Shown here piece by piece: positions 57,301 through 64,000 of a stretch of 64,000 nt of DNA. A model generated the notes under the pieces. The model saw only the letters and a list, made by a program, of their open reading frames with translations. It did not search any database and was not told the DNA's origin. Source of the DNA: Odobenus rosmarus divergens (taxonomy: Eukaryota > Chordata > Mammalia > Carnivora > Odobenidae); the NCBI RefSeq assembly GCF_000321225.1, contig NW_004450277.1:1431956-1495955 (forward strand). Direction: 5' to 3'. The position numbers and the translations under genes are program-made. Numbering within the stretch: position 1 is the first letter of the stretch; each line of letters starts with the position of its first letter.

Positions 57301-59707
57301 CAGTATGGTGCTATGAGGTGCCAGGTCAGTGTGGTCCCAGACCAAAGCAAACTCTTGGGAGCTTCTCATTGTTCTAGGGAGGCCTGGTGGTAGAGAGGTG
57401 GGATTTCTTCTGGCAGTTGGCAGTGTTGGCCTCCAGTGATTGCTCCATGACTGGGAACACCAGGTTGTGTGTTAGTTCACTACCCCGCCCCTCCCCGTCC
57501 CAGGCAGGGGACTCCGTCCCCAGGCCTTCCTGAGGTGCTGGCTTCCCTGCCACCATCTAACCCTGGCTCTCTGCCCACAGGGATCTTCATTGCCTTGCTG
57601 CTACGTTTTGACATCAGGTAAGCTGCTTGGAAACTCTAGCCCTCAAGCTCCATGAGTGAGGAGCCTTCCCTGGGCAGGGTACTCCAGGGGTTCCTTGGTG
57701 GCTTTCAGGAGCCCAGAGGAGGTGACCTGTGATCAGACCCTCCACCTCTGCAGCAGCCAGTGCGATTCTGATTTATCTGCACTTTGAAGTTCTGAGTGTT
57801 CAAAGACCCTGTGGCCAAAAGGAAAAAGGGATCACACTCCCAAGAGATTTAAACCCAGAAGGTCCTAGTGGTACTCAGTGCTTTCTCACTGCGTGACCTT
57901 GGCAAGTGATCTGACCTTTCTGGGCTAAGGTTTTTTGTTCTTCACTTTGTGGTAAACAAGAGCTCCGACCTCGGCATTACCAAGAAAACCTGGAGGGAGC
58001 ACTGAGCACAGGGCCGCAGGGAGAACCAGCTGCAGTCCAGTCGTCATCATGCATTATCAGCCCGGGCTCAGGTCACTGTGTCCCAGCTGCTCTGGCTGCT
58101 CCCCGCGTTCCCCTCACTCAGATTTGTGCAGTCCACTGTGGAACGTAAGCACAGGGAGGGAAGGGGGCCGGCTTGAGTCACCACTTCCCACAGAAAAGGT
58201 TGCACTGTTAGCGTAGCTGAGCGTGCCACCAGCAGGTGGCGCTGTCTTCCCAGTGGAAGGTTCGCAGTAAATGCACTGAATTTTTTTAATTTTTTATTGT
58301 TATGTTAATCACCATACATTACATCATTAGTTTTTAATAAGTGCACTGAATTTAAAGGTGGTTTGTGAGCTTTTCTTAATCTCCTTGTGCCCAGTAATCG
58401 CAAAAGCAGTAATAGTGTTGACAGTGGTAACAAGAAACTGTACCAGTGTCCATGAACTCGAGTTTGCCTGTGAAACTTGCCCCTGTTCACGTACATGTGG
58501 GGTATTTGTATAGTACCACTCAGACCTCACGTCCACGGGCTTCCAGACAGCCTTTGGGAGGGACCTGGGCAGTCTGTAAGTAGAGGCAGGTCTGTGCCAG
58601 CTGGCTGTACTCCTGGCTGTTCAGAGGTGACACAAAGAGAACCCCATGAGCGTCCCTGGACCACTTGCTAGCGACACAGATTCACATTTGGCTGCCAGCA
58701 CCCTCAGAAGCAGAATCTCATTCCTAGCCTGGATGGGCAGGGTCCGCCCGCCTTTGAGAGCTGGTTCCAGAATCCGTGCAGCGTGCCCACAGCGGTCAGC
58801 TTCACCGCCAGCCCACAGCAGCAGGCCCCCAGTGCACTCGCAGCTCCCGGCTCAGCGGCATGCGGGGCAGGGAGAAAGGGGGTCGCGAGTACTCCTTCGG
58901 TCCACAGATGGCGCTGGGCACTGTTCTGGGTGCTGGGGACACACAGAGGTCATGGAGCTGAGGTCACAAAGGGAAGTCCTGTAACGGCAGTGTGATTCAG
59001 TCCTGAGGCTGCTCTCGGATGGCTCGCCTCCAGGAAGCCACTGGCACTTTATCCACATAGTCAGCAGGTCACAGAACTGTCACGTCCACTGCACTGAAGA
59101 GGAGTAAGTCAGCTTTGCAGCTTCTGCATCAGTGTCGCCCAAAGCATGACTCACCCAGATCAGATTCACCTGGGTGGTTTCTCAAAATGCAGATGCCTGG
59201 ACTTTGCCGCAGACCTAGTCAATCAGACTCCCCGGGAATTGGACCTGGAAGTCTGTTATTTTTTGTTTTGGGGGGTTTTTTGCAAGTTTTCTAGGTGATT
59301 TGTATGCTGGCTAAAGTCTTAAAGCCACTGTTCTAGGTTAGGCACTCGATATTCACAACCACTGAGCAGATGGATCGTGGTTTTCCCATTTTGCAGGTGA
59401 ATAAACTGAGGCCTAAGGAAGGAAAGTGAATTGTCCAAAGACCTATAGCTGGGACAGTACCAGAACGCACGCCCAGTGCCAGCCTCTCAGCCATCCCACA
59501 CAGCCTCCTCCCGGGTCTTCCCCAGCTCCCCCCTCAGAAGAGATGGTGCTGCTCCCATGCCTGCAACTAACCCCCCTCCTCTTTCTCCCCACACCTTCCT
59601 GAAGCTTAAAGAAGAACACCCACACCTACTTCTACACCAGCTTCGCAGCCTACATCTTTGGCCTGGGCCTCACCATCTTCATCATGCACATCTTCAAGCA
59701 TGCCCAG
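27970..59707 (+). CDS. HM13: HM13, signal peptide peptidase (SPP), residues 1-316, 3' partial
   Basis: HM13 is the ER multipass aspartyl protease that cuts signal-peptide remnants within the membrane, and acts in ER-associated degradation and release of HLA-E peptides. Ten coding exons: 27970-28152, 37692-37790, 42789-42871, 47889-47977, 49715-49800, 49897-50022, 51255-51312, 54500-54583, 57581-57617, 59605-59707. They join in frame to 948 nt (316 codons), nearly identical to human. Visible features are N-glycosylation sequons at N10 and N20, repeated hydrophobic membrane segments, the first catalytic Asp in YD at residue 219 (exon 6) and the second in GLGD at residue 265 (exon 8). The PAL motif and KKEK-type retrieval signal should begin in the next exon, beyond 64000; I searched the remaining 4.3 kb and did not find them. 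Changes from human as I recall it are small, such as D256 for Asn and I266 for Val. Confidence 0.97.
30042..30238 (+). repeat. CanSINE with exact 14-bp target duplication
   Basis: Target agacagtttaggag at 30028-30041 and 30239-30252. Head ggggcgcctggatggcacag. Confidence 0.94.
32136..32328 (+). repeat. CanSINE, first of a tandem pair
   Basis: Flanked by aaatgcagattctg (32122-32135) and again by aaatgcagattctg-like sequence at 32329-32342, where the second copy starts. Confidence 0.94.
32343..32540 (+). repeat. CanSINE, second of a tandem pair
   Basis: Head gggcgcctgggtggctccgt. It ends in an A-run followed by a third aaatgcagattctg at about 32541-32555. Confidence 0.94.
33351..33378. repeat. 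(CA)n microsatellite
   Basis: About 14 uninterrupted CA units. Confidence 0.97.
33450..33668 (+). repeat. CanSINE, plus strand
   Basis: Head ggggcacctgggtggctcag. Target aaaatccacactga before and aaaatccacattga after. Confidence 0.93.
33735..33914 (-). repeat. CanSINE, minus strand
   Basis: Reverse orientation with a GA-rich tract, 'gatcatgacctgagccgaag' and end 'acccaggtgcccc'. gttaactgttt occurs on both sides. Confidence 0.92.
34011..34230 (+). repeat. MIR SINE, plus strand
   Basis: One of the best preserved MIRs here: 'ccagctgtgtgaccttaagc', 'ctcagtttcctcatctgtaa', 'agggcttggcacatagaacg'. Confidence 0.88.
34660..34842 (+). repeat. CanSINE, plus strand
   Basis: Head gggctcctgggtggctcagt to an A-run. 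Target aagcgtctag before and aagagtctag after. Confidence 0.93.
34916..35114 (+). repeat. CanSINE with 18-bp target duplication
   Basis: Target aaaagtcatagaatcctg lies on both sides (34898-34915 and about 35115-35132). This is the last CanSINE before a gap of about 15 kb. Confidence 0.94.
35690..35895 (-). repeat. MIR SINE, minus strand
   Basis: Reverse MIR: 'cgtttgccaggctctttcac', 'gacagatgagtaaagtgaga', 'cagtcacccagcaagccatt'. Confidence 0.7.
37692..37790 (+). CDS. HM13: HM13 coding exon 2
   Basis: Acceptor tctgctctag/AACGCC, donor TTCAAA/gtaagt, 33 codons in phase 0. Encodes NASDMPETITSRDAARFP and the start of the second membrane segment ending LGLYLFFK. Confidence 0.97.
37862..38560. 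repeat. Three copies of one unassigned ancient repeat
   Basis: Blocks at about 37862-37985, 38145-38275 and 38435-38560 share the pattern 'gaaaa..cagaaaa..', then 'accgacta/actaccagagaca/gaggtaacgatca'-like sequence. A similar block is at about 500-580. Family not assigned. Confidence 0.4.
40234..40280 (+). repeat. Inverted repeat: 19-bp stem, 9-base loop
   Basis: Arm 40234-40252 (tgctttgaggcagc, then atata) pairs with arm 40262-40280 (tatac, then gctgcctcaaagca). Eighteen of nineteen positions pair; the exception is one A opposite C. Confidence 0.93.
41040..41730 (+). repeat. L2 LINE remnant
   Basis: L2 wording in order: 'cctcaggacctttgcactca', 'gaactccatgagggcaggga', 'gtgcacgtagtaggcagtca'. 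Open frames over this stretch are chance. Confidence 0.7.
42789..42871 (+). CDS. HM13: HM13 coding exon 3
   Basis: Acceptor tgcctcag/ATATTC, donor ATCAG/gtcaga, 83 nt. Encodes IFSQEYINLLLSMYFFVLGI to the first two bases of a split Ser codon. Confidence 0.96.
43195..43685 (-). repeat. MIR (minus) interrupted by a MIR (plus) at about 43275-43505
   Basis: Outer minus MIR: 'ctgcaccaggcgctaagccc' to 'tgatcttatttcc', resuming at 'ctttatgaggttagc' and 'gaaactgaagctcaaagaga'. Inner plus MIR: 'tgaatttgaatccagactct', 'gggcaagttacttaatctct', 'gtatctggcacttaatgtgt'. Confidence 0.7.
44195..44415 (+). repeat. MIR SINE, plus strand
   Basis: 'aaggcctggctctgccagct', 'ctctgagcatcagtttctag' and 'tagagcacagtgccaagtgc' fit MIR in order. 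Confidence 0.7.
44658..44677 (+). repeat. G-quadruplex-type run with single-T loops
   Basis: Four runs of at least four G separated by single T, on the sense strand of HM13 intron 3. Confidence 0.9.
46230..46412 (-). repeat. MIR SINE, minus strand
   Basis: 'caaatgaggaaacagttaca', 'caagatcacacagctaatca', 'gaatccaggaagtctggctc' in reverse MIR order. Confidence 0.82.
47889..47977 (+). CDS. HM13: HM13 coding exon 4
   Basis: Acceptor ccttccag/CCCCTT, donor GGAAG/gtcagt, 89 nt. Encodes the split Ser, then PFMNKFFPASFPNRQYQLLF to GSGENKE. Confidence 0.96.
48085..48325 (+). repeat. MIR SINE, plus strand
   Basis: 'ctgcctacacaggggactct', 'tttcatctgtaaaatgaaaa', 'cagcacacggcctggcttac' in MIR order. 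Confidence 0.72.
49318..49512 (-). repeat. MIR SINE, minus strand
   Basis: 'ccactgtgtgccaggcactg', 'ttacagaggaagagactgaa', 'caaggtcacctggctacaaa' in reverse MIR order. Confidence 0.82.
49715..49800 (+). CDS. HM13: HM13 coding exon 5
   Basis: Acceptor tgcccag/AGATCA, donor AGGAAG/gtaagg, 86 nt. Encodes EIINYEFDAKDLVCLGLSSI to YLLRK. Ala stands where I recall human Thr (EFDTKD). Confidence 0.96.
49897..50022 (+). CDS. HM13: HM13 coding exon 6 (first catalytic Asp)
   Basis: Acceptor cccccag/CACTGG, donor TTCTGG/gtgagt, 42 codons. Contains the YD catalytic motif (IYDVFW; D219). Intron 5 before it is only 96 bases. Confidence 0.97.
50055..50240 (+). repeat. CanSINE, plus strand, HM13 intron 6
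   Basis: Body 'gcctgggtgcctcagttggt' to AAATAAATAA. The tail ends unusually in a T-run and then AAA. Target aaagggcccctt before and aaagggggcctt after. Confidence 0.9.
50968..51181 (+). repeat. CanSINE, plus strand, HM13 intron 6
   Basis: Head agggtaccagggtggctcag. Target aggagtccctaggacag (50953-50969) and aggagttcctaagacag (51182-51198). It ends just 56 bases before exon 7. Confidence 0.9.
51255..51312 (+). CDS. HM13: HM13 coding exon 7
   Basis: Acceptor ctcctag/GTATTT, donor AAAAT/gtaagt, 58 nt. Encodes VFGTNVMVTVAKSFEAPIK and the first base of the next Leu. Confidence 0.96.
53480..53650 (-). repeat. MIR SINE, minus strand
   Basis: 'cacaggtgagaaaactaagg' and 'caaagtcacagagcagagcc' match reverse MIR. 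Confidence 0.7.
53679..53876 (+). repeat. CanSINE, plus strand
   Basis: Head agctcctgggtgactcggtt. Target aaggcgctagggag (53665-53678) and aaggcgctatggat (from 53877). Confidence 0.92.
54500..54583 (+). CDS. HM13: HM13 coding exon 8 (second catalytic Asp)
   Basis: Acceptor ccccacag/TGGTGT, donor CCAG/gtgagc, 84 nt. Encodes VFPQDLLEKGLEADNFAMLG then LGDIVIPG, with GxGD Asp at residue 265. Confidence 0.97.
55684..55885 (-). repeat. MIR SINE, minus strand
   Basis: 'cagcccagtgaggtaaaggg' and 'ttacagatgagtaactgagg' in reverse MIR order. Confidence 0.65.
56412..56541 (+). repeat. Short CanSINE (older subtype)
   Basis: 'gaggtgcctggctggctcat', 'ttgatctcggggttgtaggt', then AAATAAATAAATAA. Confidence 0.87.
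56900..57285 (+). repeat. L2 LINE 3' end
   Basis: 'tcaggacctttgcatgcgct', 'ttccctctgcctggcaagtg' and 'acagtgcctggtacttagac' in L2 order. Confidence 0.75.
57581..57617 (+). CDS. HM13: HM13 coding exon 9
   Basis: Acceptor gcccacag/GGATCT, donor ATCAG/gtaagc. A 37-nt micro-exon-sized exon encoding GIFIALLLRFDI with split codons at both ends. Confidence 0.95.
58229..58242 (+). promoter_or_regulatory. CTCF-like core motif, plus strand
   Basis: ccagcaggtggcgc fits CCASYAGRKGGCRS at all 14 positions and is followed by the favourable tgtc. Binding is not shown by sequence. Confidence 0.55.
58284..58338 (-). mobile_element. Very short L1 3'-end insertion with target duplication
   Basis: Reverse complement of the carnivoran L1 3' terminus (on this strand 'ttattgttatgttaatcacc', then 'atacattacatcatta') preceded by T-rich tail. 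Flanked by aaatgcactgaattt (58269-58283) and aagtgcactgaattt (58339-58353). Confidence 0.75.
59132..59336 (+). repeat. MER5A/Charlie-like element
   Basis: 'agattcacctgggtggtttc', 'atgcagatgcctggac' and the right end 'aaagccactgttctag' follow MER5-type order. Confidence 0.6.
59605..59707 (+). CDS. HM13: HM13 coding exon 10 (last in window)
   Basis: Acceptor ttcctgaag/CTTAAA, donor GCCCAG/gtgagt, 103 nt. Encodes LKKNTHTYFYTSFAAYIFGL to IMHIFKHAQ. The next exon should start with the PAL motif. Confidence 0.96.
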
Positions 59708-60304
59708 GTGAGTGGGACTGTACTCCGTGTATTGGGGAGTGCTCCCACTGGGGGTAGCAGGGACTTCCATACATAGGGCTTATTTGTCACATACCCACGC
59801 AATCCAGAGGTAGGTGCTCCCCAGCAGTGTCAGAGTGGGCATGTCTGTGACCCTTGGCCTTTCGCCTACGGCTGTTGCAGAATGCCACCAGCTGCTCCAG
59901 GCAGCACAGTCCGTGTTTGTTGCCTTCATCAGGAAGGCAAAACCTTTCCCAGAACCCTCTTGGCAGATTGCTGCTCACATCTCAGGGGCCAGATCAGTGT
60001 CACATGGCCCCCACTGCAGGGAGCCTAGGAAAGAGGGGCTGTGGCTTCTGAGCCTCTGTAGTGGGGCAGACAGAATAGTATTGGGGTGGGTGTTGGGTGT
60101 TTCAGCCCAGTGCCCACCTTACCAGATGAGTGATAAGGTGTCAGGGGCTCTCTCCTCTGACTCCCCAAGCAGGCCAGCCTCTGCTTCCTCCTCCCACCAA
60201 GGTTGGTACTGAGCTGCCACAAAGCGAATCAGGGTAGGGTGAAGGCTGAGAGTTGTCGCTGTGGCCTGAAGAAGGTAAGACCAGGAGGGAACAGCCAGCA
60301 GACA

Positions 60305-60485
60305 GGATTACTCTCTACTGGACGTCAGAGCACTTCCCGTGTGCCAGGCTCTGCTGAGTTCTTCATGCGGGTCCTCATGAGCAGATGAGGGGACTGGAGG
60401 TCAGGTGCCACACGGCCAGCGGGTGGTAGAGCCAGGGTCCACACCTGTGTCACCTGGCATCCAAGCCCAGGCTCTGAACCCCTGG
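60305..60485 (-). repeat. MIR SINE, minus strand
   Basis: 'ttcccgtgtgccaggctctg' then 'agatgaggggactggaggtc' fit reverse MIR, fairly diverged. Confidence 0.6.
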
Positions 60486-61126
60486 CAGTGGGAAAGGCCG
60501 GGTGGAATGAAAGCTGAGGGGACGCAGGTGGGAGGAAGTCCACACTCCTCCATCTGTTCACTGCAGGGCTCTGGGCAGATTGTTGAAGTTATGCTTGATT
60601 TCCCTCAGTGATTAACTAAAAAAAAAAAAAAAATTGGGATAAGTAATAGTAGCCAGCTTGGAGCTTTTTGAGAATGAAATGAGTTAGTGTAAGGAGAGTG
60701 CTCAGAATTTCGCCTGGCCCAGGTGGTATTAGCTGTCATCATTGTCACTGCCCCCTCCAGCCTCCACTCCCCCTGGCCTCCTCCTACCCCCTCCCCAGGG
60801 CACACTAAACTCTTTTGCTCATTAACTCACTTAGTCCCTACAGTATCTATGATAGTTATGAAGTAGATAGTAGGATTCTCGTTCTACAGAAGGTCCAAGG
60901 TCCAGGGTCCCCTAGCCTGGGGAGAAACCCAAGAACCGGTGAGGAACCACCTCTCATTCATTTCTACTCCGGATGGCCTTGGGAGCTGTGTCGGCCGAGA
61001 GTGACACTTGACAAGGAGGTCACCGAGAGTGATTGGACCTGGCTTGGGGGACTAGCTTAGAGGCCTCTGGGAAGTCTCTGTTCCCAGCCCTGTTATGTTC
61101 CAATCTGAGAGCCATTCCCCCAGAGG

Positions 61127-61140
61127 CCACCAGGTGGCAG
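61127..61140 (+). promoter_or_regulatory. CTCF-like core motif, plus strand
   Basis: ccaccaggtggcag fits CCASYAGRKGGCRS at all 14 positions. Binding is not shown by sequence. Confidence 0.5.
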
Positions 61141-61556
61141 CCTTGCCCTCTGCCTGGGCTAGACTCCGAGGATCCCATTGGGAGCTCCCACACTGGCTGG
61201 AGAAGTGGTCCTCTGTGTGGGGACACTGTGGGACACTGTAGCCCAGAGAGAATAGGAGTCTTCCTGGGTCACGCAGCAAGTCGAGGTAGGCCCCAGCTGG
61301 AGCCCTGGACTCCTCACCCTTGGCCCCAGGCCGGTGCTACTCCCCAGCGGCAGCCCAGCCATTGTCCCATCATCCACTTGGGCATCTCCCTGGAAATCTT
61401 GGAAAGAGGATGCAGGACACCAGGGGAACCTGTTCCTTGAGGACCCTCTTCCTTTCCAAGACTCAGGCAGTCCCAGTGCCAGCAATTCCATAGGTGGAAG
61501 TCACCACTGGTTATGTGATCGTCAACTCATGGAGCCTCTATCAGAAACCCATTCCA

Positions 61557-61780
61557 GGGGCACCTGGGTGGCACAGTCGGTTAAGTGTCCTGCTCTTGGT
61601 TTTGTCTCAGGTTGTGATCTTAGGGTTGTGAGATCGAGCCCCGCATCGGGTTCCGCGCTCAACGTGGAGTCTGCTTAAGACTCTCTCTCCCTCTCCTGCC
61701 CCTCCCCTTGCACTTGTACTCGCATGCGCTCTCTCGCTCGCTCTCTGTCTCTTTCTCAAATAAATAAATCTTGTTTTAAA
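61557..61780 (+). repeat. CanSINE with 12-bp target duplication
   Basis: Target aaacccattcca (61545-61556) and aaacccactcca (61781-61792). Head ggggcacctgggtggcacag. Confidence 0.94.
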
Positions 61781-62289
61781 AAACCCACTCCAAGCCAGAG
61801 GTCTGGCAGTCTTCTAGAAAGGCCCTTCAAGATGATCAGGTGTCCTCATTGTACAGAGAGAGGGAAGCAGTTTAGTGAGGGTCACAGAGCCGAGCCAAGG
61901 CTGGGTGGAAAGCCAGGAACCCTGACGCCCAGCTTGCTGTCCCAAGCTGTACGTCCCAGCCTCTCCACAGCACTGACTTTGGAGAGGTCCCCTGGTTCCT
62001 TGAGAGGAAAGAAAAGAACTTATAGTCCTCTGATAATAGCAACCTCGCTGCCCCCCACAGCAGCCCTTCAGTGGTTCCTGGCTCTCAAGGCAGGCCTTGG
62101 GGAAGCTAAACGTGTACCATCCTTCCCCTCACCTGCCTCGGGAAGCCTTCTTCTTTGCCTGGTCTGGTCTTGATGAGGACTTAGAGACAGACGCACCAAG
62201 ACCCACATCCTGGCCAACTGTGTGGGGGAGGACAGTCCTTCGCCTCTTCTGATTCTCAGTCTCTTCGTCTGTAAAGTGGGTATGAGGAG

Positions 62290-62530
62290 GCCTTTTGAGA
62301 AATTAAATTCTAACAAGTTTATATTTGTTTCATTTCTGTTCTGTTTCATCGATCTCTGCTTTTGCCGTCATTATTTTCTTTCTGCTTTTTGGTGTCATTC
62401 TTTTTCTGGCTTCTTAAATTGAAAGCTGAGATTATTTCAAGTCTTTTTCTAATACATGCATCTAGAGTTATGTTATAAATTTCCCTCTGAGTACTCCTTT
62501 GACTGCCACTCACATGTTTGGGGTAGACTT
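62290..62530 (-). repeat. L1M-type ORF2 remnant, minus strand
   Basis: 'gatctctgcttttgccgtca', 'cttcttaaattgaaagctga' and 'aaatttccctctgagtactc' read as reversed old L1 ORF2. Confidence 0.65.
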
Positions 62531-63679
62531 TTGTCATTGTCCTTTCTATCGCCCTCCAAAAGACCTAAAGCCTGACTTAACCCAAAGCCTAACTCATAGC
62601 AAATACCTGATACAGCGGAAGAAGCTCAGCCACTTTTACACACCGCATGTGACCTTGGGCGATTCCTTTCCCCCTATCTAAACCTCAGGAGCATCATCGT
62701 AGAACTCAGATTGTGTTTTTAGCTTCGAAGGGTAGTATGTATGAAGTGGTGTGGTTCACAGGCCACACGTGGCAGGTGCCAAGAAATGGTCGGAAGGTCA
62801 GGCTTGGTGAGCTCTGGAGCCCTGTTCTCTGACCTCACCCGCCTTAGGAGTGAGGTCTCCTCACCCTTACTCCAGTCATCTCCCAGACACCCTCTTGTGA
62901 GCACCCATGAAGAAGCCATTTGCTTAGTATTTACCAGGCCCTCTTCGGAATGCCAGGAATAGAGCAGTGACCAAGACAGCCGTGGACCCTGCCCTCATGA
63001 AGTTCACAGCCTAGCAGCAGAGAGACTGAAGTCTATAATGGCAGAGCGATGTCCCGCTCCAGATTGCTGGCGAATGCTGCAGGGGATGGCAGGGGGCCCT
63101 GAGAGTAGGCAGCAAGAGGGCCTGGCTCCCTGCCAGGGAAGGCTTCCCTACAGAAGTAACAGCAGAGCAGAGGCCCAAAGGAGGAGGAGTCTAGGCAGAG
63201 ATGGGAACAGCGTGACAAGCAGCAGACACTGCACGTGCAGAGGTCCTGTGGCTAGAGGTGACAAGGAGGGCCAAAACATGGTCCTCCAGAGTAGGAGGCA
63301 GGAGTAGGACAAGAAGGAAGCAGGGTTATATCTCATGGGGGCTTCAGGCCACTGGGACATTGGGGGTCGTGGAGGGCTGAACAGTAATGTCCAGCTTTCA
63401 GATGCTGCAGGGAAAGGAATAGCTTTAGAGTCCGATATGCCTGAGATCCAGTCCGCAGTTGACCATTTAGATATCTGAGGCCTGCGCTGTCCCCTCTCCT
63501 CTCAGAGCAGCAGCCTTCCTCGTGTGAACAAGGAGAATGGTCACAGGGGATATAGAGATGGATGGAAGTTCTCAGGAGGCTCTGCTCAGGGTAGTGTACG
63601 CAGCAGGTGCACCATCTTGTCCTCCAAACCCAGCTTCACCAGGAGGCTCCGCTCAGGGTCTAGAGCCAGACTGCCTAGG

Positions 63680-63845
63680 TCGTCTTATTGTAACGGCATC
63701 TAAAAGCATCTCCTGGAGCGTTCGTTAAAGGTGCAAACTTTCACCCGCAGACTAGGGAAGCAGAATCTCTGGGAATGGGACTGACCCAGGAGGTTGCTTG
63801 TTTGAACCTGATGTCCCAGGTGATTAGGATACTGCCAGCCAGACT
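63680..63845 (+). repeat. MER5A-like element
   Basis: 'aagcatctcctggagcgttc', 'agaatctctgggaatgggac' and 'gatgtcccaggtgattagga' follow MER5A order. Confidence 0.6.
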
Positions 63846-64000
63846 CCGGGGTATCCTTAAAGCCCTGCATGCTTGACTTTGTTTGGGTTCCTTGCATTCC
63901 CTCCCAGGGAGGAGCAGCCCTGCTCAGGGAGTCAGGAGCCCCAGGTGTGGGCCCAGGCACCCACTGACTTGCTCTGGGAACCTGGGCAGTCATTGTCGGT

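Larger units (their letters stand above)
54584..57580 (+). other. HM13: HM13 intron 8
   Basis: A 3.0-kb intron with a minus MIR (55684-55885), a short CanSINE (56412) and L2-like sequence (56900-57285). A 307-codon antisense open frame (54575-55498) overlaps the last bases of exon 8 and shows no recognisable domain. Confidence 0.8.
57618..59604 (+). other. HM13: HM13 intron 9
   Basis: A 2.0-kb intron with a CTCF-like motif (58229-58242), a tiny L1 3'-end insertion (about 58284-58338) and a MER5A-like element (59132-59336). Confidence 0.85.
59708..64000 (+). other. HM13: HM13 intron 10 (partial)
   Basis: At least 4.29 kb. It holds a minus MIR (60305-60485), a CTCF-like motif (61127-61140), a CanSINE (61557), an L1M remnant (62290-62530) and a MER5A-like element (63680-63845). 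No exon encoding PALLYLVP was found, so the gene continues beyond the window. Confidence 0.85.

Noticed and set aside
1635..61780. tRNA-like heads resembling tRNA-Lys genes
   Set aside because: All belong to CanSINE copies with CT-rich bodies and A-tails and carry many changes from a functional tRNA.
59708..64000. Possible HM13 exon 11 with the PAL motif
   Set aside because: No reading frame encoding PALLYLVP or the KKEK-type end was found, so the exon is taken to lie outside the window.
1..64000. CRISPR arrays, operons, prophage or other microbial systems
   Set aside because: The window is mammalian with introns and SINEs. Its direct repeats are target duplications, microsatellites or interspersed elements.

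Overview
This window is nuclear DNA from a carnivoran mammal. The evidence is about 30 copies of the tRNA-Lys-derived CanSINE (head like 'gcgcctgggtggctcag', CT-rich body, AATAAA-type tail), plus older MIR, L2, L1M and MER5A-like repeats and intron-split genes with GT-AG junctions. The CanSINE body resembles the type I associate with arctoid carnivores (bears, seals, mustelids) more than canid SINEC_Cf. That is an impression from memory and I do not name a species.

Two protein-coding genes are supported, both on the + strand and in the order known from human 20q11.21. REM1, an RGK-family small GTPase, contributes its last two coding exons (3674-3875 and 5130-5401) and 3' UTR; its earlier exons lie upstream of the window. 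HM13, signal peptide peptidase, contributes coding exons 1-10 (27970-59707), which encode residues 1-316 of about 377. Its remaining exons, including the PAL motif and the C-terminal ER-retrieval signal, lie beyond base 64000.

Layout: 1-5.9 kb is the 3' half of REM1. 5.9-27.6 kb is a repeat-rich intergenic region with no gene I can support. 27.6-28.2 kb is the GC-rich HM13 promoter and first exon, with a CCAAT box, a palindromic RFX X-box and an ETS-like site. 28.2-64 kb is the HM13 body, with a 9.5-kb first intron and clustered downstream exons.

The genes do not form a pathway. REM1 inhibits voltage-gated calcium channels and remodels the cytoskeleton; HM13 is an ER intramembrane aspartyl protease. 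I see no undescribed gene system. The observations most worth checking are a pair of CanSINEs sharing 50 bp of 3' flank (possible SINE 3' transduction), a roughly 15-kb stretch without CanSINEs across HM13 introns 1-6, the absence of a visible MCTS2 retrogene in HM13 intron 4, a near-perfect 19-bp-stem hairpin in HM13 intron 2, nested and tandem SINE insertions into the same target sequence, and several good CTCF-like and RFX motifs.
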